A stretch of DNA of 15,741 nucleotides from Candidatus Izemoplasma sp. Lineage in GTDB: Bacteria; Bacillota_I; Bacilli_A; Izemoplasmatales; Izemoplasmataceae. Below the pieces are notes generated by a model. It was given only the letters and a program-made list of their open reading frames with translations, did not search any database and was not told where the DNA came from. Below are positions 1-7,443 of this stretch, piece after piece (positions within the stretch are counted from its first letter, which is position 1; each line of letters begins with the position of its first letter). The stretch lies in contig SLFZ01000121.1 of assembly GCA_007123975.1 (NCBI GenBank), forward strand, positions 1-15,741, in the 5' to 3' direction. The position numbers and the translations under genes were made by a program.

Positions 1-541
1 AGAAGCAGACTTCATCGACATAAATGTTTCCAAGTCCTAAGATGATGGTCTGATCCAGCAAGGCGCTTTTGATGGTACGGGTGGTGTTGAACTTGGCTTT
101 GAGGTAGGTGTCGGTTAGCCGCGGGTCACCCGGTTCAAGGCCGAGCGTTGAAATAGGTGGCCTTAAGCGATAATCGACGAGCGGTTTCACAGTGTGGGTT
201 CCGAACTTTCGCACGTCGTCATAGATTAAAACACCGCCATCTTTAAAACGATAACGAATGTGTTCGTGTGGCCGCTTTTTCGTGGTCGTATCACCGAGAA
301 AGAACTTGCCTTCCATGCGCAAATGCACAATGAGGGCAAGGCTGTCGAGTTCAAAAACCAAGTATTTGCCATGGCGAGCTATGTTGCGTATCGTTTGACC
401 AGCAAGTGCCTCGGAGAACGCATGGGGCGTGTCGGGTCGAACCATGGGCGCATAGGTCACGATGGCGTCTTCAAGCGTACGCCCGAGCACGCGCGGCGCA
501 AGGGTGCGCCGCACGGTTTCTACTTCGGGCAGTTCCGGCAT
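1..541 (-). CDS. mutM: Formamidopyrimidine-DNA glycosylase (Fpg/MutM), C-terminus outside window
   Basis: Base-excision repair enzyme that removes 8-oxoguanine and ring-opened purines and nicks the abasic site. The first 180 residues are visible, of a usual 270-280. The start MPELPEVETV is the family hallmark: after Met removal the proline is the Schiff-base nucleophile, followed by the catalytic Glu. RHGKYLVF carries the conserved Lys at residue 59, HLRMEGKF follows, then DVRKFG near 115 and GLGNIYVDE at the window edge, where the helix-two-turn-helix begins. The C-terminal zinc finger is not in the window. The ATG overlaps the upstream nitroreductase stop by one base (TAATG), with GGGTGA about 7 bases upstream, so it is the last visible gene of the polA operon. 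In Bacillus polA and mutM are neighbours, so two genes separate them here. The family call is certain; completeness cannot be judged. Confidence 0.97.
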   Translation of the reverse strand, partial: MPELPEVETVRRTLAPRVLGRTLEDAIVTYAPMVRPDTPHAFSEALAGQTIRNIARHGKYLVFELDSLALIVHLRMEGKFFLGDTTTKKRPHEHIRYRFKDGGVLIYDDVRKFGTHTVKPLVDYRLRPPISTLGLEPGDPRLTDTYLKAKFNTTRTIKSALLDQTIILGLGNIYVDEVCF

Positions 542-1041
542 TACTCAATCACCCGGACGCGGTTTTCGTCGTAGCGTAAGCCCTCGACTTTGGTCGCGTG
601 ATCAGGGTGGCCGATGGCGACAATCGAAAACGGTATGAGGTGTTTAGGGATGGTGATGATCGCTTTGACTTTTTCGATGGTTTCTTCGCGCGGGTAAACA
701 CCAATCCATACCGAACCGAGTCCGAGGTTGGTCGCCTCAAGCAAGATGTTTTGTGTTGCGGCAGCCATGTCTTGGGGACGCATGTAAGGAACTCCGACTT
801 CTTCACGCATCAGAAGCAAGATCCCCAAGGGAGCTGTTTTCAGAGGCTTTGCGCCTCCTTTTGTCTCGCTTAACTGATCGAGAATTTCACGGCGTTTGAT
901 GACGACGAACTCCCAAGGTTGTTGGTTGCGTGCCGATGGTGCTTGCATGGCGCTTTGAAGCATTGCGGTGATCGCCTCATCGGCGACTGGCTTCGCCTTG
1001 AACTGGCGAACGCTCATTCGTTTTAACAATAAACTCATCAT
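541..1041 (-). CDS. Nitroreductase-family FMN flavoprotein
   Basis: Small 166-residue member of the NfsB/FRP nitroreductase family: FMN-dependent, normally homodimeric NAD(P)H oxidoreductases. Visible signatures are the N-terminal KRMSVRQFKAKPV (the usual RRSVR-F phosphate-contact segment), APSARNQQPWEF near residues 34-45 (flavin and substrate contacts), AATQNILLEATNLGLGSVWIG near 93-113 and a C-terminal PFSIVAIGHPD. It is near the short end for the family, which is normal for the single-domain subgroup. The start codon overlaps the stop of the upstream CDF gene as ATGA, with GGAGGTGG four bases upstream inside that gene, indicating translational coupling. A second ATG follows immediately (ATGATG); I keep the first. 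The physiological substrate cannot be deduced; placement before mutM hints at redox or oxidative-damage housekeeping, which is inference only. Confidence 0.9.
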   Translation of the reverse strand: MMSLLLKRMSVRQFKAKPVADEAITAMLQSAMQAPSARNQQPWEFVVIKRREILDQLSETKGGAKPLKTAPLGILLLMREEVGVPYMRPQDMAAATQNILLEATNLGLGSVWIGVYPREETIEKVKAIITIPKHLIPFSIVAIGHPDHATKVEGLRYDENRVRVIE

Positions 1042-1937
1042 TCCACCTCCGGATTGACGTGCACGGTAACGTGCGAAATGCGTTTATCTTCTTTTAGGGC
1101 TCGCTTCACGGCCGATGCGATGTCGTGCCCTTGAGCGACGGAAATCGTGCTATCGACACGGATGTCGATGATCACTTGGTAATAATGTCCATAAGATATC
1201 ATCTCGAGGTTATCGATGCCGCGAACGCCTTTGATGTTTTTGACGCATTCACGTGTGTTTTTTAACACAGATTCTGGTGCTTGTTTTCCCATCAGGTACT
1301 GCACGGCATCGTAGATGATGAGGACGCCGATACGGATAATAAGTGCGGCGATGAGCAAGGCGGCTGCCGTGTCACCATAGCGGAGCCAAGCGATGTCAAA
1401 ATGGCCACCAAGGACGCTTAAGACAATGCCGACGAGCACGACCACACTACTAATCACATCCGTGAGGGATTCGGTGCCACTGGCTGTGAGCACCGATGAA
1501 TCGTAGCGTTTTCCTCGGCTGAGGATATAACGCGACAACGCGAGTTTCGTCGTCACAACAAGCGCAACCACAATCAACCCGTAGATGCTTGGAATCTCTG
1601 GTTCGGCGCTGATTGTGTCGACGGCGCGAATGATAAGTTGATACGCGAGAAACAGAATCGAAATGCCGATAAATAGACTGAGAATGTATTGAAACTTCCC
1701 ATGCCCGACCGGGTGTTCTTTATCGGGTGGTTTGGCGCTGTGGCGAATGCCAACGATGACAAAGATATCGCTGAGTAAATCGGAGAGCGAATGGACGCCA
1801 TCGGCGATTAGCGCGGTGCTTTTAAACCACACGCCACCGAGGACTTTGACGACGACAAGTCCAAAGTTGGCGACGAAGCTTTTATGCATGACGCGTTCAA
1901 TCGAACGGCTCACGCTTTTCGAATCATTTTGCGTCAT
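1038..1937 (-). CDS. Cation diffusion facilitator (CDF) metal transporter
   Basis: Inner-membrane divalent-metal/proton antiporter, 299 residues, with about six hydrophobic segments between residues 20 and 215 and a cytoplasmic C-terminal ferredoxin-like domain (about 220-299). CDF signatures are ADGVHSLSDLLSD (TM2) and the loop EHPVGHGKFQY near 75-84. By alignment to E. coli YiiP/FieF, whose transport site is Asp45/Asp49 in TM2 and His153/Asp157 in TM5, this protein has His49/Asp53 and Glu156/Asp160 (ESLTD). A Glu instead of the usual His in TM5 leaves metal preference (Zn, Fe, Mn or Co) open. The gene overlaps the end of polA by 14 bases and the nitroreductase start by 4. The start has AAGGGG about 9 bases upstream; a later Met at residue 17 has no ribosome site. 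Family certain, substrate unknown. Confidence 0.93.
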   Translation of the reverse strand: MTQNDSKSVSRSIERVMHKSFVANFGLVVVKVLGGVWFKSTALIADGVHSLSDLLSDIFVIVGIRHSAKPPDKEHPVGHGKFQYILSLFIGISILFLAYQLIIRAVDTISAEPEIPSIYGLIVVALVVTTKLALSRYILSRGKRYDSSVLTASGTESLTDVISSVVVLVGIVLSVLGGHFDIAWLRYGDTAAALLIAALIIRIGVLIIYDAVQYLMGKQAPESVLKNTRECVKNIKGVRGIDNLEMISYGHYYQVIIDIRVDSTISVAQGHDIASAVKRALKEDKRISHVTVHVNPEVE

Positions 1938-4530
1938 TGAGGTTATCCCCTTCGGCGAGGTCGACGCGCAGCGGCGCTTTCAGTTCGTAAGCGTGCTCCA
2001 TCACCTCACGGATAAGCGTCTGCATCGCCTTCGCTTCATCGGGAACGACGTTAAAGACGAGCTCATCATGAATTTGTAAAATCAACGTTGAGCGCATATC
2101 TTTCTCGCGCATCGCCTGGTCAATGTCGACCATCGCTTGCTTGATGATGTCGGCGGCGGTGCCTTGAATCGGCGCGTTCATCGCCGTGCGCTTGCCGAAC
2201 TCGCGCTGCGCGTAAACGCTGCTTTTGAGTTCGGGGATGTAACGTCTGCGATTCATGAGGGTGGTCACGTAGCCTTGGTCTTCGGCGTGACGAATGACGC
2301 CGTCCATGAACTTGGCAATGCCGGGGAAACGTTTGTAGTAGCGTTCGATAAAGGTTTTCGCCTCGTTCACCGTGATGCCCAAATCTTCCGATAAACTCCA
2401 CGCGCTTTGCCCGTAGATGATGCCGAAGTTCACCGCCTTAGCGATGCGGCGTTTGTCAGCGGTGACGCGTTCGACGTCAAAGATTTCGCGGGCCGTGGCG
2501 GTGTGAATGTCTTCGTTTTTTTCAAAGGCTTGAATCATCTGCTTTTCATCGGCCATGTGTGCGAGCACACGCAGTTCGATTTGCGAGTAGTCTGCGGCCA
2601 TCAAGGTGTCGCCTGATTCGGGGATAAAAACGGTGCGGATTTGTCGGCCGAGTTCGGTGCGAATCGGGATGTTTTGAAGGTTCGGTTCAATGCTTGAAAG
2701 CCTTCCTGTTCGGGTGAAGGCCTGTTTGTAGATGGTGTGAATTTTGCCGTCTTCACCGATGGCATCACGCAACCCACGCACGTAGGTGGACTGCATTTTA
2801 CTGAGGCTACGGTGTTCCATGACAAGTGGGATAATCGGGTGTTTGTCCCGCAGTTTTTCAAGCACGTCCACGCTGGTGGAATAGCCTGTTTTTGAGCGTT
2901 TATGTGCAGGGAGTTTTAACTTTTCAAAAAGGATCTCTCCGAGTTGTTTTGGGCTCCCGACGTTAAACGATTCACCGGCGTGCTCATGGACGCGTTCGGT
3001 CACCGCGTTGATTTTTTCATCCAACATCGCTTCGAGCTTGTCAAGCGCATCGACATCGAGGCGTATGCCAATTTTTTCCATGCGTGCAAGGGTGCGTGCG
3101 AGCGGCAGTTCTACATCGCAAAATAGCTCGGTTTGCGACTGCGCTTCAAGTTGACGTTCCATCTCAGGACGAACGGTTTCTAACGCCTCTAGTTGGCTTG
3201 CCATGTAGTCGACGAGGGACTCGTCGTTGGGTTTTTCCAGTTTAGCGCCTTTTCCGTAGACGCTGGCGCGGTATGGCACGGCTTGAACGCCGAAGTGCTC
3301 AACGACGACTTTGAAATCGTCGGTGGTGTAGGCTGGATTGATGACATATGCCGCAAGCAAGGCATCAAAGTCGACGCCACGTAGCACTTTGCCTTCGCGG
3401 CCGAGCATGACGTCAAGGGCTTTTACGTCGAAGGTGCTTTTACGCTTGGTTTCGTCGGCGAGAAACGCAACAAACCGTTCGTCTTTCAGCGCGTCGCTAT
3501 AACGCATCCAGTAGGCACCTTGTGCGTTTTTCCACGCGAAGGCGAGGCCTTCGGCGTGGTGGTAATTATCGTCAAAGCGTTCGCCAATGAGGATTGTGTC
3601 ATCGCCTAGATGATCGCCGGTGACGCGCGTGAGTTTTTTGAGTTTGGTGGTGGCCACGTCGGTGGTGACATCGAGGCGGCGAATCATCGAATGAAACTCC
3701 ATCTCTTGGTAGAAGGCCGCAAGGGCGTTGTCGTCGTAGCCCTCGTAGGCGAGGTCATCGAGGGTGAAGTCGAACGTGGCGTCGCGGATGACGGTGGCGA
3801 GGCGTTTGCATAAGACGGCTTGTTTCCCGTGGTTTTCGACGCGTTCTTTGAGTTTTCCTTTGAGTTCGTTCTGATGTTCGAGCAGTTTTTCTAAACTGCC
3901 GTACTCGTGCAAGAGTTTAAGGGCAGTCTTCTCACCAACGCCGGGAATCCCCGGGAGGTTGTCGGAACTGTCGCCCATCAACCCTTTAAGGTCTGGAATC
4001 TGGTGAGGTTTTAGGTTCATCTCGTCTTTGAGGTCTGATTCTCTGTATCGCTTTTCGGGTTGCACGCCGCGTTTCGATAGGCGGATGGAGACTTTGTTGT
4101 TGAGGAGTTGGAAAAGGTCTTTGTCGTTGGAGATGATTTCGATATCATCAAAATCATCGTAATAGGTGTTGGCGATTGACGCGATGATGTCGTCGGCTTC
4201 AAGGTCTTCTCGTTCGTACTGAAAAAAACCGAAACGATCGATGATTTCACGGATTTTCGGCAGTTGGCTTTTGAATTCCTCTGGCATCGGTTTGCGTTTC
4301 GCCTTGTAGTCTTCGTAATCGAGGTGACGGAAGGTTTTCTTGCCGATGTCGAAGGCGACGATGGCGTGGGTGAAATCCTCGTTGGCGATGCCGCTTAGCA
4401 TGTTGGCAAGTCCGTAGACGGCGTTGGTGTATTCGCCCTTGGAGTTTTGCATTAACTCGCCTGAATATGCGGTGGCGTAGTAGGCTCGAAACATCACGTT
4501 TGAGCCGTCAATCAGCAGTAGTTTCTTCAT
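1924..4530 (-). CDS. polA: DNA polymerase I, proofreading domain degenerate
   Basis: Repair and Okazaki-fragment polymerase, 868 residues from the chosen start. The 5'-3' exonuclease/FEN domain spans about 1-290 (DGSN near 8, EADD 111-114, NDKD 135-138, GDSSDNLPGIPGVG near 186-199). The middle domain at about 310-460 has lost its 3'-5' exonuclease acids: no DxE exo I, and exo III Y-x3-D reads Y-x3-Q (Tyr442, Gln446). The polymerase domain (about 470-868) is intact: NVGSPKQLGEILFEKL, TGRLSS-EPNLQNIP, motif A AADYSQIE (Asp647), O-helix R694-K698-F702-Y706, motif C QIHDE (Asp822). Phe702 is the residue that discriminates against dideoxynucleotides. A longer reading from 4554 would need a leader of only about 6 bases from the predicted promoter, while the ATG at 4530 follows GGGAGA, so I chose 4530. 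First gene of an operon with the CDF, nitroreductase and mutM genes. Confidence 0.97.
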   Translation of the reverse strand: MKKLLLIDGSNVMFRAYYATAYSGELMQNSKGEYTNAVYGLANMLSGIANEDFTHAIVAFDIGKKTFRHLDYEDYKAKRKPMPEEFKSQLPKIREIIDRFGFFQYEREDLEADDIIASIANTYYDDFDDIEIISNDKDLFQLLNNKVSIRLSKRGVQPEKRYRESDLKDEMNLKPHQIPDLKGLMGDSSDNLPGIPGVGEKTALKLLHEYGSLEKLLEHQNELKGKLKERVENHGKQAVLCKRLATVIRDATFDFTLDDLAYEGYDDNALAAFYQEMEFHSMIRRLDVTTDVATTKLKKLTRVTGDHLGDDTILIGERFDDNYHHAEGLAFAWKNAQGAYWMRYSDALKDERFVAFLADETKRKSTFDVKALDVMLGREGKVLRGVDFDALLAAYVINPAYTTDDFKVVVEHFGVQAVPYRASVYGKGAKLEKPNDESLVDYMASQLEALETVRPEMERQLEAQSQTELFCDVELPLARTLARMEKIGIRLDVDALDKLEAMLDEKINAVTERVHEHAGESFNVGSPKQLGEILFEKLKLPAHKRSKTGYSTSVDVLEKLRDKHPIIPLVMEHRSLSKMQSTYVRGLRDAIGEDGKIHTIYKQAFTRTGRLSSIEPNLQNIPIRTELGRQIRTVFIPESGDTLMAADYSQIELRVLAHMADEKQMIQAFEKNEDIHTATAREIFDVERVTADKRRIAKAVNFGIIYGQSAWSLSEDLGITVNEAKTFIERYYKRFPGIAKFMDGVIRHAEDQGYVTTLMNRRRYIPELKSSVYAQREFGKRTAMNAPIQGTAADIIKQAMVDIDQAMREKDMRSTLILQIHDELVFNVVPDEAKAMQTLIREVMEHAYELKAPLRVDLAEGDNLNDAK

Positions 4531-4534
4531 AGTC

Positions 4535-4540
4535 TCTCCC
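4535..4540 (-). promoter_or_regulatory. Ribosome binding site that fixes the polA start
   Basis: On the minus strand GGGAGA lies 4 bases before the ATG at 4530 (GGGAGAGACT then ATG). Two in-frame ATGs farther upstream, at 4542 and 4554, have no comparable site and sit very close to the predicted transcription start. Confidence 0.75.
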
Positions 4541-4567
4541 ATCGTAACGCGCATGCGGTGTAGATTT

Positions 4568-4576
4568 ATTGTACCA
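4568..4576 (-). promoter_or_regulatory. Extended -10 promoter of the polA operon
   Basis: Minus strand TGGTACAAT is an extended -10 (TGn plus TACAAT, one mismatch to TATAAT). No good -35 hexamer is present at 16-18 bases, consistent with an extended -10 promoter. Transcription would start near 4561, leaving a leader of about 30 bases to the ATG at 4530. It lies just downstream of the acpP terminator, so polA appears to be an independent unit. Confidence 0.65.
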
Positions 4577-4593
4577 TAATTGACGTTGAAATG

Positions 4594-4624
4594 AAAAAAA
4601 TACCCGATGTAATATCGGGTATTT
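4594..4624 (-). terminator. Rho-independent terminator after acpP
   Basis: A perfect 11-bp stem (AAATACCCGAT, 5-base loop, ATCGGGTATTT) ends in a run of seven T on the minus strand. It begins about 20 bases after the acpP stop codon and precedes the polA promoter, separating the two units. Confidence 0.92.
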
Positions 4625-4644
4625 AAGTCGTCTTCAAACGTGGG

Positions 4645-4872
4645 TTATGCAATCTTTTCCAGGTAGTCGACGATGTCTTTGACGGTCTTGATGTTTTGGG
4701 CTGCGCTGTCGTCGATTTCGACGTCGAACTCCTGTTCGATTTCCATGATTAACTCGACTGCGTCAAGCGAATCTGCGCCAAGGTCGTCAGAAAGGTCTGA
4801 TTCGAGGGTAATCTCTTCTTCTTCGATGCCGAGTTCTTCGGCGATGATCGCACGTACTTTTTCAAACACCAT
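4645..4872 (-). CDS. acpP: Acyl carrier protein
   Basis: Small acidic carrier of fatty acyl intermediates, 75 residues, the usual ACP length. The phosphopantetheine attachment motif LGADSLDAVEL is present with Ser35 as the modified residue. The helix pattern is typical: FEKVRAIIAEELG at the N-terminus, the acidic EIEQEFDVEIDD helix after the motif, and VKDIVDYLEK at the end. AAGGAG sits 6 bases before the ATG. The gene has a perfect consensus promoter and its own strong terminator, as expected for a highly expressed monocistronic gene. It also lies directly downstream of coaX with no terminator between, so read-through from the CoA genes is possible. The modifying enzyme AcpS is not in the window. 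Confidence 0.97.
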   Translation of the reverse strand: MVFEKVRAIIAEELGIEEEEITLESDLSDDLGADSLDAVELIMEIEQEFDVEIDDSAAQNIKTVKDIVDYLEKIA

Positions 4873-4900
4873 ACTCCACTCCTTCGTTCGTTATTCTATT

Positions 4901-4929
4901 ATTATAGTTTTTTGATGCATATTTGTCAA
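4901..4929 (-). promoter_or_regulatory. Perfect consensus SigA-type promoter of acpP
   Basis: On the minus strand TTGACA (4924-4929) and TATAAT (4901-4906) are separated by exactly 17 bases, a full match to the housekeeping consensus. Predicted start is near 4894, giving a leader of about 22 bases with AAGGAG. The -35 box lies only 7 bases past the coaX stop codon. Confidence 0.92.
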
Positions 4930-4936
4930 CGAGCGT

Positions 4937-5683
4937 TTACTCCTTGCGGTTGCGCTTGTAAATCGCAATCAAACCCTTGAGCACGAGGTGCTCGTCGAAG
5001 CGGTAACTGTCGGGCACAATGCCTTCGATGAAACGGCTCGCGCCGCCGGTGATAATCACCGGCGCATCGGGGGATTTGTGGCGGTTGCGGATGTTGTTGA
5101 CCATGCCGATGAGCTGAAACCCATGGCCGAGCACAAGCCCCGCATTAAGGGCGTCAACGGTGTTCGTGCCAAGGACATCTTTGGGGGCTTCAAACTCAAA
5201 CTGAAGCAGTTTAGAAGCCCGTGACACCAGGCAGTTCTTGGCGCTGTCAAGGCCGAGTGTGATGGCCACGCCTTTAAGTTCTTTATCTTTGACGAAACTA
5301 ATCGTCGTCGCCGTACCCATGTCGATGACAATGGATGTGTCTCCATAGTTGGCGATGGCACCAGCAGCGCCGGCGACGAGGTCTGCGCCAACTTCTTTGG
5401 GGTTGTCGGTCATGATTTTAACACCGGTTTTCACACCCGGTCCAATAAAGGTTGGGGCAATGCCAAAGTAACGCGCCAAAAACGTCTTAAAGGCGGCGTT
5501 AATTTGTGGCACGACGCTGGCGATGATGACGTCGGTGACGCCGTCGAACAAATGCTTAAGCATTGCGTAGTACTCATCGCTAGACTTGTTGGCGTCGGTG
5601 GTGTACCGATAGGTTTCCTCAATCGTGTCGAGGCCTTTCCCGATGACGATGTTGGAGTTGCCGATGTCGATGTATAGATGCAT
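4937..5683 (-). CDS. coaX: Type III pantothenate kinase
   Basis: Phosphorylates pantothenate in the first committed step of coenzyme A synthesis; cytosolic ASKHA-fold enzyme of 248 residues, normal length. The N-terminal phosphate loop is DIGNSNIVIG (Asp6, Gly8, Asn9). Then come the CoaX signature DNPKEVGADLVAGAAGA (93-109, with the catalytic Asp101 in GADL), the second phosphate motif IDMGTATTISFV (120-131) and ITGGASRF (211-218). The segment GVAITLG near 138-144 lacks the proline usually seen in G-x-I-x-PG. GGAGGG lies 7 bases before the start. The gene follows the pantothenate-type ECF S component by 26 bases, so uptake and phosphorylation are probably co-transcribed, and acpP comes next. 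Family certain. Confidence 0.95.
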   Translation of the reverse strand: MHLYIDIGNSNIVIGKGLDTIEETYRYTTDANKSSDEYYAMLKHLFDGVTDVIIASVVPQINAAFKTFLARYFGIAPTFIGPGVKTGVKIMTDNPKEVGADLVAGAAGAIANYGDTSIVIDMGTATTISFVKDKELKGVAITLGLDSAKNCLVSRASKLLQFEFEAPKDVLGTNTVDALNAGLVLGHGFQLIGMVNNIRNRHKSPDAPVIITGGASRFIEGIVPDSYRFDEHLVLKGLIAIYKRNRKE

Positions 5684-5709
5684 GGCGCTTCCCTCCTCGT
5701 AAACCTTGG

Positions 5710-6324
5710 TTACTCGTCTTCTGTGGCGGGTGGGTTGAAAAACTCGCTTGCAAGCAAGCGAACCGTGACGCCTCCGCCCACTAGCACAGCCAGGGCAATC
5801 TCAATCGAACCGTTAATCGGCATGACGCCAATCAACACGTTGGCGAAGTCGCCAATCATTTCACGGTAGAAGCCCGCCGATAAGATTACGGCACCGATGA
5901 CAATCACGGTGTGGGCCAAAGTGGCGAGCAAAAACGTCAGCGGCACGTAGACAACACGCTCATTAAAGAGGTGCTTCATGCCTTGGTAAATATACCAAGT
6001 GGCCGCACCAAACAAAATCCGTGGTACAATGGCAACAAACGGGTTTTGAAACACGACAACGCCAAACTGGAATGCGACAATCATCGAAAAGATGCCGAAA
6101 ACCAATCCAAACACAATGCCGTATTTTAGCCCGCCATGGCGCGTTCCTTTGCCAAACCGCGTGCCACCGTAAAGAACGGCGATAATCACGGGGATGTGCA
6201 GCGTGGTGCCAGCAAACCCGGGAATCCAAACAAGGAATCCGATGTTGGGAATCATGGCCATGGTCGCAATCAATGCAATGAACATGGCGAAAAACGTCAT
6301 TTCTTGAACTCTTTCGTTTTGCAT
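5710..6324 (-). CDS. panT: ECF transporter S component, pantothenate type (PanT, COG4684-like)
   Basis: Integral membrane substrate-binding subunit of an energy-coupling-factor vitamin importer; 204 residues with about six hydrophobic segments. The pattern TTLHIPVIIAVLYGG (40-54), then a FGLVFGIFSMIVA segment and QNPFVAIVPRILFG (93-106) matches the S-component group COG4684, whose members include PanT. The adjacent pantothenate kinase supports pantothenate as ligand. The AAxxA-type ECF-T and the two ATPases it would need are not in the window, as expected for group II ECF systems that share one energizing module. AAAGGAG is 8 bases before the ATG. The 57-base gap before it contains only a short GAGA-loop hairpin with a 3-bp core and no convincing riboswitch. 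Family confident; ligand inferred from context. Confidence 0.82.
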   Translation of the reverse strand: MQNERVQEMTFFAMFIALIATMAMIPNIGFLVWIPGFAGTTLHIPVIIAVLYGGTRFGKGTRHGGLKYGIVFGLVFGIFSMIVAFQFGVVVFQNPFVAIVPRILFGAATWYIYQGMKHLFNERVVYVPLTFLLATLAHTVIVIGAVILSAGFYREMIGDFANVLIGVMPINGSIEIALAVLVGGGVTVRLLASEFFNPPATEDE

Positions 6325-6381
6325 ATCTATATCTCCTTTAATTTTAGGCCCTCTCGGGTCCCATATTGTGGACGATAATAG

Positions 6382-7443
6382 TTACACGTTCGATTTGATT
6401 TGCTCGTACGTGTCGTTGTTGAATGACTTGACCAACGCAAACAACATCGCTTTAACCGCTTCGTAGTCGTTTTCATGAATCATCGACGTGGTCGAATGGA
6501 TGTAGCGTGCAGGCATGCCGATGGTGGCCACGACCACGCCGCTTTCGGCGAGTTGAACGCGTGCGGCGTCGGTGCCGCCTTTGGATTGATAGTATTGGAA
6601 CTTGATGTTGTGTTTTTCAGCGAGCGCTTCGATGTAGGCTTTCATGCCGCGGTGCATGATGGCGTTCGGATCGTAAAAACGCACGAGGAAGCCTTCGTTG
6701 AGTTTTCCGCTGACGTCATCGCCACCGAAGGAATCGGCGCAGGGTGAGGCGTCAACGGCCAAGAAAATGTCTGGCTTCACAAGGCCGGCGGCGGTCGCCG
6801 CGCCGCGTAGGCCAACTTCTTCTTGCACGGTCGCGCCGGCGTAAAGCGAGCACTCCAGTTTTTCGTTTTTCATCGCTTCAAGCAGTTCGAGTGCCATGCC
6901 ACACCCGATGCGGTTGTCCCAGGCTTTGGCGATGTGCTTTTTGCTGTCTTTGGTGACGACGTACTCGTGCTTCGAAATGATTTGCTGGCCGATTTTAACG
7001 CCGAGTTCTTCGGCGTGTTCTTTCGAATCGGCGCCGATGTCGAGCAATAGTTCGTCAAACTTTAACGTGTCTTCTTTTTGTCCCTTGGTTAAATGCGGGG
7101 GTTTTGAGGCGGTGATGCCGGGTATTTCATCAAGCTCGTCGGTGTAGATGATCATGTGTTGCGACAAGTACACGTCGCCTTTCATGCCGCCGAGCGAAAT
7201 CATTTTCACCAGGCCCTCTTTGGTGATGCCGGTGACCATGCCACCGACTTCGTCCATGTGTCCAGCCATCATCACACGGGGTCCGTCTGATGTTTCATTC
7301 AACACACCGAATATCGAGCCGAGTTTGTCCTCGATAATCGTGTCGGTGTGTTTTTGCATCTCGGTTCTCATGTAATTCTTTACGTGTTTTTCAAAGCTGG
7401 GTGCACCCGGAATGCTAACCAGGTCGCGATAGATTTTCTTCAT
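6382..7443 (-). CDS. M42-family metallo-aminopeptidase (PepA/YsdC/FrvX type)
   Basis: Cytosolic dinuclear-metal aminopeptidase, 353 residues, usual length for M42 enzymes, which form tetrahedral dodecamers and trim short peptides. All metal and catalytic motifs are present: AGHMDEVG (His62), AWDNRIGCG (Asp176, bridging), ATVQEEVGLRGA (catalytic Glu208 and ligand Glu209), AVDASP (Asp231) and PARYIHS (His316). The dimerization insert lies at about 80-160. The start overlaps the trmB stop as ATGA and has AAGGAGG 7 bases upstream, so it is translationally coupled to trmB. M42 members differ in specificity (glutamyl/aspartyl, lysyl or leucyl), and the sequence alone does not settle this. No signal peptide. 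Confidence 0.93.
   Translation of the reverse strand: MKKIYRDLVSIPGAPSFEKHVKNYMRTEMQKHTDTIIEDKLGSIFGVLNETSDGPRVMMAGHMDEVGGMVTGITKEGLVKMISLGGMKGDVYLSQHMIIYTDELDEIPGITASKPPHLTKGQKEDTLKFDELLLDIGADSKEHAEELGVKIGQQIISKHEYVVTKDSKKHIAKAWDNRIGCGMALELLEAMKNEKLECSLYAGATVQEEVGLRGAATAAGLVKPDIFLAVDASPCADSFGGDDVSGKLNEGFLVRFYDPNAIMHRGMKAYIEALAEKHNIKFQYYQSKGGTDAARVQLAESGVVVATIGMPARYIHSTTSMIHENDYEAVKAMLFALVKSFNNDTYEQIKSNV

Noticed and set aside
4531..4554. N-terminal extension of Pol I by 8 residues
   Set aside because: No ribosome site, and the predicted transcript begins only about 6 bases upstream; Pol I normally begins just before LLLIDGSN.
6347..6361. Hairpin with GAGA loop before panT, considered as a terminator or riboswitch
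   Set aside because: The stem core is only 3 bp with a mismatch, there is no T run, and the gap is too short for a known riboswitch.
6375..6380. TATTAT on the minus strand before panT, considered as a -10 box
   Set aside because: No acceptable -35 hexamer at 16-18 bases; panT is close enough to the peptidase gene to be read through.
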